Translations under genes and position numbers: made by a program
The notes under the pieces: model-generated
Seen by the model: the letters and a program-made list of their open reading frames with translations, nothing else
The model's database searches: none
What the model was told of the DNA's origin: nothing
NCBI RefSeq assembly: GCF_932294415.1
Contig: NC_065536.1
Location: 5,900,974 to 5,964,973, forward strand
Length of the DNA: 64,000 nt
Source: Quercus robur
Lineage: Eukaryota > Streptophyta > Magnoliopsida > Fagales > Fagaceae
Reading direction: 5' to 3'
Shown: positions 32,746 to 42,120 of the stretch, piece by piece
Numbering within the stretch: the stretch's first letter is position 1
How the letters are laid out: each line of letters opens with the position of its first letter

Positions 32746-34283
32746 TTCATAATGGTAGAGAATAAACTAAATGGTATGGTCCCTGAATGCCAGTAGAAAC
32801 CAAGAGCATTGTAAATAACGACAGCCCAAAAAGGAAGACTTGGCATGAGACCAAAAATAATTGAGAGAGCTTAAGAATGGAGGCTCAACTCAACTTTGTA
32901 AATACTAACAAAGAAGGCCAGAAAATGAAGAATCATTTTGAAGATGATGTTGGTGAACTTGATTAGAGGTATGTTTGCTTAAGTGGTTTGTGTAGCATAA
33001 TGAATTAATGAGCCTACTAGCATTGATTGGCTTGGTATTTAGTAGAACTGTCAAATTGAATGAAGTGCGTATATATTTACATTGTTAGTTAGAACTTTCA
33101 AAAGTAATACCATTGTTGTTTGACACATATGACACTTGAAATTTTATGCTATTCGCTAATGTCAGGAAAAGAATACTATTTGTAGTTGCACACTTTGCTA
33201 TACACTTGTTTTTCACACCCAACCTTTATTCCTTCATTTCAAATTAAAACAAAGGTCGCATTTCCTTGAATTTATAAACTAATATTTTTTCCTGTGTTAC
33301 TCAAAGTTTGAAATTGAGGTGAGTTGAAGAGCTTCTCATTTTAGCTCATTCTATAATGACTTGGTATTTAGATCATGTCATAATCACATACATGCTATAA
33401 GATGGTATTCTTTTTTATATTGGGACCCTTTTTCCTCCCTTTTGTGAAATAGTATGTGGATTATTACGTGACCATTTAATTCTTAAGGCGTGATATCCAA
33501 TATGGTCTTGCATTTTTAGTTTTGAACCACGGTGACCTATTGGACTTGGGGACACAAGGTGTCCTCCTTTGGGCACTTTGGTGGTGGGTGGTAGCTTTTT
33601 TTGTCAGCATGTCAAAGTAAAATAAAAGACGGTTTGATGGAAGTATTTGGTTGGTAACCTTTATCTACACTAATAAATGAATTAGGTTGACATCATATGG
33701 ATGTTGCTTTTTCTACTAATATTAGAAGATGGCGCATGCTAATTTATGTTGAGATTGACACCATGAGATGTTTTTATGTCATTGGCTATGGAAATTGAGA
33801 TATGACATTTGAGAATGTGAGATATGATTCTTGGGTTCTCTAAGGGGGTCTCACAAAGTTAGTGAGCATTTTCATGGGGAACTGTACTCTTTCATTCATA
33901 TAAAGTGGTGGTTATTTGATCAGCTGGAATTTGGACTGTCTCTTGCTGAAAGAAGTTCTTATTTGCTAATGATTAATAGAGTTGTATCTTGGTGTATTGG
34001 TTAGAACATCTATTCTTTTGAAGGGTGCAACGTGGGATTTTTCTGGGACTGTTCTAAATATGTTAACAATCCTTTCTCCTATCAAAGTTAAGAATTGATG
34101 AATTATTCATACAAATTCTTGCTTGACAATTGTCTTTCTTTTACCAGTCAAGTGTCTTTAATGTTTGTTGTGAGTAATAAGATTAAACCAAGGTCAACGC
34201 TTTGTTGGACCAGAACGTATTCTAAGCTCTCTTGGTTTTTAAAACTTGGTACAGTAGATTATATGCAATTTTTAAAGGGCATC
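32746..34283. other. Non-coding part of unit III
   Basis: Collinear with 6561-7789 of unit I and, in part, with 16990-17640 of unit II. No gene supported. Confidence 0.55.
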
Positions 34284-34804
34284 TGCATCATGAAGTTTGA
34301 ATTGCAATCAAAATCATCGGCCAGCAGTAATTTCATGTATGCAGCAGCAGGGCAGAAAATGCAACTGTGGCATTGGATATTCTTCAAGGCAGCAGCTGAT
34401 TAAAGTTGCAGCTGAATTGGGTGATGTTTTTAGTGCCATATCAGTGTATTCATTGTAGTTTAGTTGATTGTAGTAATTAGTGCACATGCATGTATTAGGT
34501 GATCTGTTAGTTACTTAGGAAAAAACTAAGAATGTGCTAGTTACAGCTGTAACTAATTCTGTTACAGAAGTTAACTACAGCAGTAACCACTTAGCAAGGT
34601 TTGGCTGCTTGTGTGGCTAGTAGTATAAATAGTTGTAATTCCAATTGTAAATCAGTTTTGTTGATAAATAAGAATTTCCTTTAGCCTTGATTGCTAATAT
34701 TTAGAGATGAGTTGTGTAGAGGTGTTGTCCACCTATACACTTCTCTAAGCATCTCTCACTTCCTTTTTAGACTAAAGCCTAGTTAACCAACTCTATTACC
34801 TGCA
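34284..34804 (+). mobile_element. Solo-LTR-like insertion
   Basis: 521 bp starting TGCATCATGAAG and ending TTACCTGCA, with a TATA-like AGTATAAATAG at about 34620 followed by a TTTGTTGATAAATAAGAA stretch, typical of small LTR promoters. The flanks GCATC (34279-34283) and TCATC (34805-34809) match at four of five bases. A paralogous site without the insertion is visible in unit I at about 9011-9025 (GGCATCATGCCCCC), which supports an insertion. No internal domain, so a solo LTR is the simplest reading; superfamily not determined. Confidence 0.5.
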
Positions 34805-35892
34805 TCATCATCATAACCCCATGATGATTGGTTCTTATTATTTATTCACATAAGAAGAAACTATCTAATGACTGGTACAACTTTTTTTTTTAATGACAGA
34901 TTTTTTTTGTTTCATTGGTTGAGTGATTTGCTCTAATGCAATATAAGAGTTAACACTTGGAGAAAGATGATTTAGTGTCTCTCTATAAGTGGATGAGATT
35001 GTAGAACATATATAATATCAAGGTGTTGGCTTAATTCTATCCACACTTTTCACCTATATTTTAAATGCCAGGAGATGGAAAAAGGAAGCGGACCTTCTTA
35101 ATGACATAACCACTTCAAACCAAATATTACACAATACACAATCTCAGTCAGGAGGCCAGCACGGTGCCTAAGTCTATCACATGCCTGATTTTATATATAA
35201 AGAACAAATCCTATCAATCTGTTTATATATGTATGTGCAGGTTTGTGTGAGCAACAAGAAACATACAAGAGGTGAAGCTTCAGACTAAGAATGACATATT
35301 AGTTTGACATCCTAGGAAAAGATATGCTTACAGTGGGAAGGAAAAGTCTTGATAGAGTAAATTTCATTTGTGGGTCAATATCTGGTGGGAAGCATAACAG
35401 ATATGTCATTTTTCCAGCAAGATGAAACCAGGACCGGTAAAAAAAAAACCCCTCCCCACCTCTCTCTTTCAAGATATCCTACTCTCTATGCATACATTAA
35501 TATGGAATGTCAATGGTGTACTTGTGATTATAGTTACACACAAATGATCTTTTTATGGCAAAGAGTCCCATTTATTCATATTTGCATAAAGTGCACTCAA
35601 TTACTCTATTCTTAATAAAAAAATGAAGAATCAATCTTTCTTTGTGTGACAAATTTATAATTGACTTTAAGCCCTTAGAATCTTTATCACAAATATTGAC
35701 TCATGTAGATAGTTTGCTTCCATATGGTGTCTTATATTCGGTCAAAGAAAAACCAAAATGGCAGATGAATGAATTCATTCTCCTTTGGTGTCGCATTGAA
35801 AACCATGTTATATTGTTTGTATCCCAAACTAAAAATTTTAAAACCTTAACTACTACATCTTAATTGCTTTTACTTAATATTTGAATAAACTC

Positions 35893-35945
35893 AACTAAGC
35901 CTTAATCCCAATTAAATTTGGATTGGCTATGAATTCTTATCAACT
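35893..35945 (+). mobile_element. Possible Au-type SINE 3' end
   Basis: CCTTAATCCCAATTAAATTTGGATTGGCTATGAATTCTTA in two adjoining stretches resembles the conserved 3' region of plant Au SINEs (TTGGGGTCGGCTATATGAAT-like). Too short and diverged for certainty. Confidence 0.3.
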
Positions 35946-36039
35946 AATAATTAAGACATTCAACAAAACCTCACTAGCTGCCTCGTTACCCCAAGCTGGT
36001 GAAAGAGACACTAGTGACTATCCCCATTATTTAACTAGA

Positions 36040-36773
36040 CAATCTTCCAAGTTGATTTAAAACCAATGCTGCTCCATTATATTGTGGTGCTCATTCCTCG
36101 GAAATGAGTGACGATCTTGAACAAGTAAATATAATGTCCAAAGCTTAACTTCTTAATTTCTATAGAGTTACAACGCATGGAAGGATGCTCAAAAGCAATT
36201 GCCTAGAAGACCTACATAAATCCAAAAGAACTTAGTTTTGGTGATGATTATGTACAAGACTCGAATTTTTTAGCAAATAATGCTGTGAACTCAAAACTTG
36301 AAGACAAACTTGATAATTGGTGGTTTGAAGATGTTTCATTTCTTTGAATAGATCAATTTAATGAAGTCATTCAAACTATTAAAAGTAAAGGGATGAGATC
36401 ACAGTTTGTAGGATCATGAAGAGCTTGTTGGTGCAAATGGCTTTCCTGAATCACTTTTGGGCTTCACAATTTGGCTCCAAACATCTAAACCCACAATTAC
36501 AAAGAGTTACAACTAAATGCTTGTTTAATGTACTCCATGTGGCAAAAATTTTAGTTTTTTGCAATTTTCTCTACACATATGCTAGAAAGAATTGATTCCA
36601 TGTTGGAGCGGCGTCATCTTCCAGATCTCTTGGTTAAGAATTATGGAGACAATGAAAGTGGTTATGTTGTGGGCATTGTTATAAGGGTGGTTGAATCTTA
36701 CGTTTATTTTCTTTCAAGCAAACCTGCACAAAAAATACTTGCTATTGGAAGATTTATAGATAATTATCTTTGA
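36040..36773 (+). pseudogene. NPH3/RPT2-family (BTB-NPH3) protein pseudogene
   Basis: In shifting frames on the plus strand: AAPLYCGAHSSEMSDDLEQV and NIMSKA (36069-36148; corresponds to the ALRCAAEYLEMTEDLEQGNLISK region after the BTB domain), then LDNWWFEDVSFL, a stop, IDQFNEVIQTIKSKGMRSQ (36310-36405; the NPH3-domain WWFEDIS..SIDLF motif), then LPDLLVKNYGDNESGYVVG and IVIRVVESYV, AQKILAIGRFIDNYL (36615-36770). NPH3 proteins are substrate adaptors for CUL3 ubiquitin ligases, acting in phototropin signalling. Stops, shifts and missing segments show it is dead. No introns are obvious in the short stretch, so processed and unprocessed origins cannot be told apart. Confidence 0.75.
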
Positions 36774-37069
36774 TGTGCATGAAATATAGATAATAAATTA
36801 CTCTCATATTTGCATATTTAGCCTTCCTTTTATAATAATTTGTGACCGATTATATACAAAGCCTTACTTTTATGATATTTTATGACCGATTATATACTAT
36901 CTTTGTGTTGCAAGTAATAAGGGTTTTACATGCAAAGTGGGACTAATGTCAATTGCTAAGCTAACTTGAAGAAACCTGGAAGGCATGAAGTAAAAGGAAA
37001 AGAATTTAAGAAAATAAGAAAAGGAAGAAGAGATCCAGGCGTGAAGTAGAAAGCAAAAGAAAAGGGAAT

Positions 37070-37268
37070 ATAAAATAAGAGAAATGATATGTCCACAACA
37101 TTTTCACAATATTTTCACAACAAATCCTAAATGGTAGGTTGTTACTAGTTGTTATTGTTGGAGGTAAAAAAGTAATCTTTGTGTTAGGTTCAAATTTGAA
37201 TCAATAACAACTAATCACCTGTAATTTGTTGTAAAAATATTGTGAACGTAGTATTTCTCATAAAATAA
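37070..37268. mobile_element. MULE-type MITE with 9-bp TSD
   Basis: The element occupies 37079-37259 (181 bp) between exact ATAAAATAA duplications at 37070-37078 and 37260-37268. Its ends are inverted: left GAGAAATGATATGTCCACAA, right (reverse complement) GAGAAATACTACGTTCACAA. Nine-base duplications and terminal G fit Mutator-like elements. A diverged relative seems to lie at about 56570-56720 (GAGTAATGTTAAATTCACAA on the minus strand). Confidence 0.8.
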
Positions 37269-39065
37269 TAAAATAGGAGTGCTTTTCGTGGACAAGAGAT
37301 GTACAGGTGGGCTTGTGGTCATAATTGCATATATGATGTTGGGCTTTCTTCTTTACTCCACTGAAACACAAATGAGGGAGACAATTGGGCCACTCCGTGA
37401 AAAGAAAGGTTTTGTGCCAGGCGGTGTCTATTGTTATAAATAAAGAGCAAACAGAAAACCAAGGGGTGGACTGCTTGGGCTGAACGTAGAGAGGCTGAGG
37501 AGCTGCCGATGGCGGTTGCCTCTGTGGCTTTTCTCCATGACAGTTTTGTTTATTTAATTTAATGTTTACTATTTTATTTCTATGCTTTCTTTCAATTACT
37601 ATAAGTAGCTAAATTTATAATTAAGGTTGAAAATGAAACCTTATTAAGGATTATCAGCATTATTAATGTGATTTGATTTTTCACACAATAGTTGTTCTTT
37701 AATGATTTAAATTATTCTTGCTTCACATCAATTAACTAAGATAGGATTCTAGATATGAGTTCAATAATTTTTTTCTCATGATTTAGGATTTATCTTAATT
37801 AATTGAATACTTGGATTATGATTGTTTGATTTTAAAGTTGGATATCTCTTGTGATTTGTTTGTCAATGAATACAATTAATGATTTGATTTTTAGAATTGG
37901 ATATCTCTTATGATTTGTTTGTCAACGGATACAATTGATGATTTGATTTTATGTCTAAGAAGCGAAGAAGAGCATATTTTAGATTTTTAAACATAAGTTT
38001 TAATGATAATATTTTTCATGATAGCAAGATTGATTTCTAGATTATTATGTAATGGTTGGGAAAAATTAATGATCATGAATATATGCTGATATGAATTAAC
38101 AAGACAGATTCCAAAACCTTGATTCCTTTCTCTTGATTGTTTAATCACTTTATTGCTTTATATTATATTTTTGCTTAGTTTATTTAATTTGAAAACAATC
38201 AACTTTTATTAAACTAGATTAGGATTAATTTGGTTAAGGTTTAATTAATTTTCCTACATTGATACAAGTTCCTATGGGTTCAACCTCGTTCTTGTCTAAT
38301 TATACTTCAGTACGGTTTGTGCACTTGCGAGTACTTTAAAATTTCACAACAATCTTATACTAGTTGCAAGGGATGGGAACCTTAGTGCTATAAGTTTTTA
38401 GTCCCTTGTAGAAGCAATGCCAAAAGATGATCAACAGTGTGATAAAACCTCTATACTCCATAGAACCATTGACACGTATCTCAATGTATGGAATTTTGAA
38501 GTTGGTTTAAAAGAGAAAATATATGTGCTTGCATAGCTATTGAGTCTTATTTGTGCCATGGTTATGACCGTTTAGCCCAAAAAATAAGAGATATAGAAGG
38601 AGTAAAGTGGACTAAAAACTCGGTGAGTTGGCCCATGTATTAGAGTGGCCACCTTTTAATTTTTAATATCTTAACACAAATGTCCACAGGCCCAAACTCC
38701 TATCATCCTTCATATAGTGATATGCTCAGTGTGTGGTTGAGTGCCCCTCCCAGCCAAGCCTGAACTAGTCCTGAAAGTCCAATATCCAGAAGCTTGGGCT
38801 CAGAATTTTTGGCTTGGAATGGGCTACACCTTGTAAGTTAAAACTCTTTTAGACTCCTCTAAAGAAAATGTGGAAAACTTTGCAGTAGGCCCATTAACTT
38901 TCAAGTCCTTTTGTCATTCACTCTACCTCTAATCCAAAATACTTTGGAAGAGTGACATTTATCTCATATTCCCTTCACCTTAGTAGCTAAATCAAATGGG
39001 TTAAATAAAACTCAAGAGACAAAAGTAACTCCTTTAGCGATGAGCATAAATTACTATAAAAAAAA

Positions 39066-39104
<39 letters not shown>

Positions 39105-39170
39105 AATTTGCTGTTATAGTGCATCTCCATAGATTGTCTAGACTTTGGATGTAAATAAATAAAGTTCTCT

Positions 39171-39321
39171 AAAATAGATTGGTTCCAATTTTATTTGATT
39201 CAAGAGGTTTGATTTCCTTTTTTTTTTCTTTTTTTTTTTTATCAAACAAAACTAACTTCACATCTGTGCACCTGAAATAAAATAGATTGGTTCCAATTTT
39301 ATTTGATTCAAGAGGTTTGAT

Positions 39322-39352
<31 letters not shown>

Positions 39353-39436
39353 TCAAACAAAACTAACTTCACATCTGTGCACCTGAAATAAAATAGATTG
39401 GTTCCAATTTTATTTGATTCAAGAGGTTTGATTTCC

Positions 39437-39467
<31 letters not shown>

Positions 39468-39509
39468 TCAAACAAAACTAACTTCACATCTGTGCACCTG
39501 AAATAAAAT
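39171..39509. repeat. Tandem triplication, about 108-111 bp per copy
   Basis: Three copies start at 39171, 39279 and 39390 (AAAATAGATTGGTTCCAATT), each with an internal T run of different length and ending CACATCTGTGCACCTGAAAT. Unit I has a single copy (about 14100-14210), so the expansion is specific to unit III. The long Lys-rich open frame across it on the minus strand is an artefact. Confidence 0.9.
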
Positions 39510-39528
39510 CATTTGCAATTTCAGAAGT

Positions 39529-40376
39529 GGGTCTTGAGAACCAAGAAAAACAGCTAGATTTGATTCTTTTAAAACTGAGAGAGATCCAGGTATTCGCCTT
39601 CATCTTAGTTCATAAGATTGAGGCCTATAAAGATTGACCCATATAATTGCCCCTGGACCTCATGCCCTGTAGCATTGACTTAAAACCACCTTGCTGCTAC
39701 AACATTTCGGTCATCATATTATTCTATTTTTGGGCTCGATAAATATAGGAACTCAACATTTTTGAGTGTAATTAATAGTACATAATAAAAATAACATAAA
39801 TAATAAACACAAATTAAAGTGACTTGTGGCTGTAGCATTACTCTCTTTGAGAGCATGTTAAGAATTAAAAGTTCTGGTCAAACATCCTTTAACCAGATCT
39901 TCGAGCGCATTTTTTTGGACACCTCAATTGCTTATGATGGATCATACTACGACAATTCTGGCAGACAGCTTCCCATTATAAAGTCATCCAACAATATCTA
40001 CAAACATCATAATCATGAACCAGAACAAATGGTACATACTTGATACAATCAAAAAAAAAAAAGATGATATATCATTGCTTCCAAGTATATGTACAATATT
40101 ACTAAGATATGTCACCAAAAACAGGAATGTCATTCTATCATTTATCTCTCAATTCCTTGACGATTCCCTTCTTTCTTTTCTATCTTTGGAAAACCCAAAT
40201 TACATACACAAGGGTATTTCCATTTCCTTTCATTTCATTTCATTTAATCAAAGAAAAAGTAAAAAAAAAGTAAGCTAGAAGGACAAGTATTAAAAGGTAT
40301 ACTTGTTGGTTGGGGTTACTGGTAAGTGGTTAGGGTCTTCTTTATCTTATCAACATTTTGTTGTGTGTTTCCACCG
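39529..40376. other. Intergenic; 3' flank of the GATA gene
   Basis: No gene supported. Probably includes the 3' UTR of the GATA gene, whose stop is at 40377, since transcription runs leftward. Confidence 0.5.
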
Positions 40377-41814
40377 TTAGGCAAAAACAGAACCACAGGA
40401 CAGTGCCATCAAACACACTGCAGCTTGTTCCTCCTCCTTCAACTTCCTCCTCCTCTGGCACCTCTGTTTCTTCATCACTGATGGTAACCTTTGCAGCAAG
40501 AAATCATTTCCCAAAGCCATTAATTTTGTCTTCAAAGACTCTCTCAGATTTCTGCCACCATTGCCAACAGCTTTAGCAGTGGATGTGGTTGAGGTTGTGA
40601 CATTGGAATTGGATTTGGTGGCAGTGGTAGTAGCACGAGCATTTGATCTATATTTTTTCCTATATGATACATGACTCAAACCCATCATAGAATTCCTCCT
40701 CTTTCTGTCCCTGATCCCACAGGCATTACACAGTGACTGAAAAAACAACAAACAAAAAGACCCATTACTCAAAATCACAAACACGCATCACAAAATGACA
40801 AACAAAGAAAACTAATCTCAGATTATTATAAAAAATAAATAAAAAACAAACAAACCCATTACTCAAAATCACAAACACGCATCACAAAATGACAAACAAA
40901 GAAAACTAATCTCAGATTATTATAAAAAATAAATAAAAAACAAACAAACTGTAAAAAAAAAAAGGCATACTGAAATGGCCAAAGGGTCCTGGGGATTGGC
41001 TTAAGAAAGAGTATAATTATAAATTAGTCACTAAGAAAAGAGCGACCCGAATATCATGGTCACAAACCCAACACAAATTGAAGGTGAAGTCCCAAACGAT
41101 CACCGAGGAAACTAGAAATAAAATTAGAAACCCTTTAAATCACAAGCATAAACCCAGAATAATCAGAGTAAAATTATATGAGAATAGTGATTTACTTTGA
41201 AAATATTAAAATAACATGTATAATTTTTTTATTTTTTAAGTGAGAAACAGTAGACGGACCCATTGATCCAAATCACAAAACCAAGTCAAACATATTTCAA
41301 GCAAAAAAAAAAAAAAAAGAGTGTACAATAACCAGCGTGATAGTAATTGAAGTGACCAAAAAGACTAAAGACCCATATGAGTCAAAATCAAAAAAAACCC
41401 AAATGGAGAAATGAGTGACGCACAGAAATAGTGACTGAAAAGATCAAAAACTAGAAAACCCCACAACACAAAATCAAAAAACTCAATCAGGCAAAAAGGT
41501 TATGGAAGTGGGGAAAATCACCTTGGGCCCAGCTGGCCCACCTCTCCACAAGGGTGTCTTTGTGGTCTTGCAAACAGTACAGCACTTCTTGTTCTCAATC
41601 ACATCCACAGACAATGATTCCTGAATAATAATAACACCAACATTAGCAGCTGTTATCACATTTAATGCCAAACAAACATATATAGAAAGCAAAAAAAAAA
41701 ATTACAGTTGTCTTCTTTTTCTTTCTTCTTTTTTTCAAATGCAGAAAAAGCAAAGAAACAAGCTTTCTAGTCACTCTAAAATCAAAAACTCACCTTTTCA
41801 CTAAGATCCATCAT
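40377..41814 (-). CDS. B-class GATA zinc-finger transcription factor (GATA15/16/17-like)
   Basis: Three coding exons: 41814-41794 (MMDLSEK), 41620-41522 (33 codons) and 40736-40377 (119 codons plus TAA), joined in phase 0 by GT/AG introns of 173 and 785 bp, giving 159 residues. The zinc finger spans the exon 2/3 junction: CTVC, an 18-residue loop containing TPLWRGGPAGPK, and CNAC, the plant class B (C-x2-C-x18-C-x2-C) form, followed by a basic GIRDRKRR tail. A low-complexity Thr/Ser/Asn stretch follows. The C-terminus EEEQAAVCLMALSCGS matches the LLM domain of GATA15/16/17-type proteins, but the first Leu of LLM is Cys (TGT). Such factors bind GATA motifs in the nucleus and act in greening and hormone responses. 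A GA/CT-rich leader lies upstream (about 41990-42060). Confidence 0.92.
40761..40948. repeat. Perfect 94-bp tandem duplication inside GATA intron 2
   Basis: Two head-to-tail copies (starting CCCATTACTCAAAATCACAA at 40761 and 40855) without visible mismatches. It sits in the 785-bp intron, near its 3' splice site, and leaves both splice sites intact. Confidence 0.93.
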
Positions 41815-42120
41815 GCACACCAGAGACAGAGAGAGTAGTGGGTTTTGAAGGTTACAGTGATACAAGCTCTATAACAACTGTTAGAAAACCCAAATCATTT
41901 CTTGAAAAAACAGAGAGAAACAGAGGAACTCATAAAACCAAAAAAAGAAAGCCCAAAACCCAAAAAGGAATTATACCCACAAACCAGAAGAGAGAGAGAG
42001 AGACTAAATAGGACCTACATGCAAATGAGAGACAAAATGGGTTTTAGAGAGAGAGAGGGTTCAGTGGATATGCTCAAAAACCCTAGGGCTTATTTTTTGT
42101 GGGGTTGAGGAAATGACTAA
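41815..42120 (-). promoter_or_regulatory. Leader and proximal promoter of the GATA gene
   Basis: On the transcribed strand this region is CT-rich (plus-strand GAGAGAGAGAG at about 41990-42002 and 42045-42056), typical of a plant 5' UTR. No clear TATA box could be fixed. Confidence 0.45.

Larger units (their letters stand above)
35245..38530. other. 3.3-kb block present only in unit III
   Basis: Unit I passes directly from the sequence matching 35240 (TATGTATGTGCAG at about 9480) to that matching 38535 (ATAGCTATT.AGTCTTAT). The extra block holds the NPH3 pseudogene, a MULE-type MITE (37079-37259), and AT-rich DNA with an imperfect direct repeat at about 37838-37950 (GGATATCTCTT.TGATTTGTTTG). 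No clear terminal repeats. An ATATATGTGC-like motif occurs near both edges, but a duplicated target site is not proven. Confidence 0.55.
23990..39528. repeat. Duplication unit III (contains the intact DC1 gene)
   Basis: The longest and least deleted unit. It begins with sequence shared with unit II (23995-24120 with 14920-15030), follows unit I from 24350, and loses homology after about 39528 (CAGAAGTGGGTCT, also at 14220-14232). Copy-specific additions are the hAT-like element at 29907-31148, about 3.3 kb at 35245-38530 with an NPH3 pseudogene, and a tandem triplication at 39171-39509. Confidence 0.8.

Noticed and set aside
34095-34403. 102-codon open frame in unit III
   Set aside because: Runs across the border of the solo-LTR-like insertion and is broken in unit I, so it is not conserved as protein.
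39169-39471. 100-codon open frame with repeated Lys runs
   Set aside because: It is the translation of a tandem DNA triplication with T runs; the single copy in unit I is not open in the same way.
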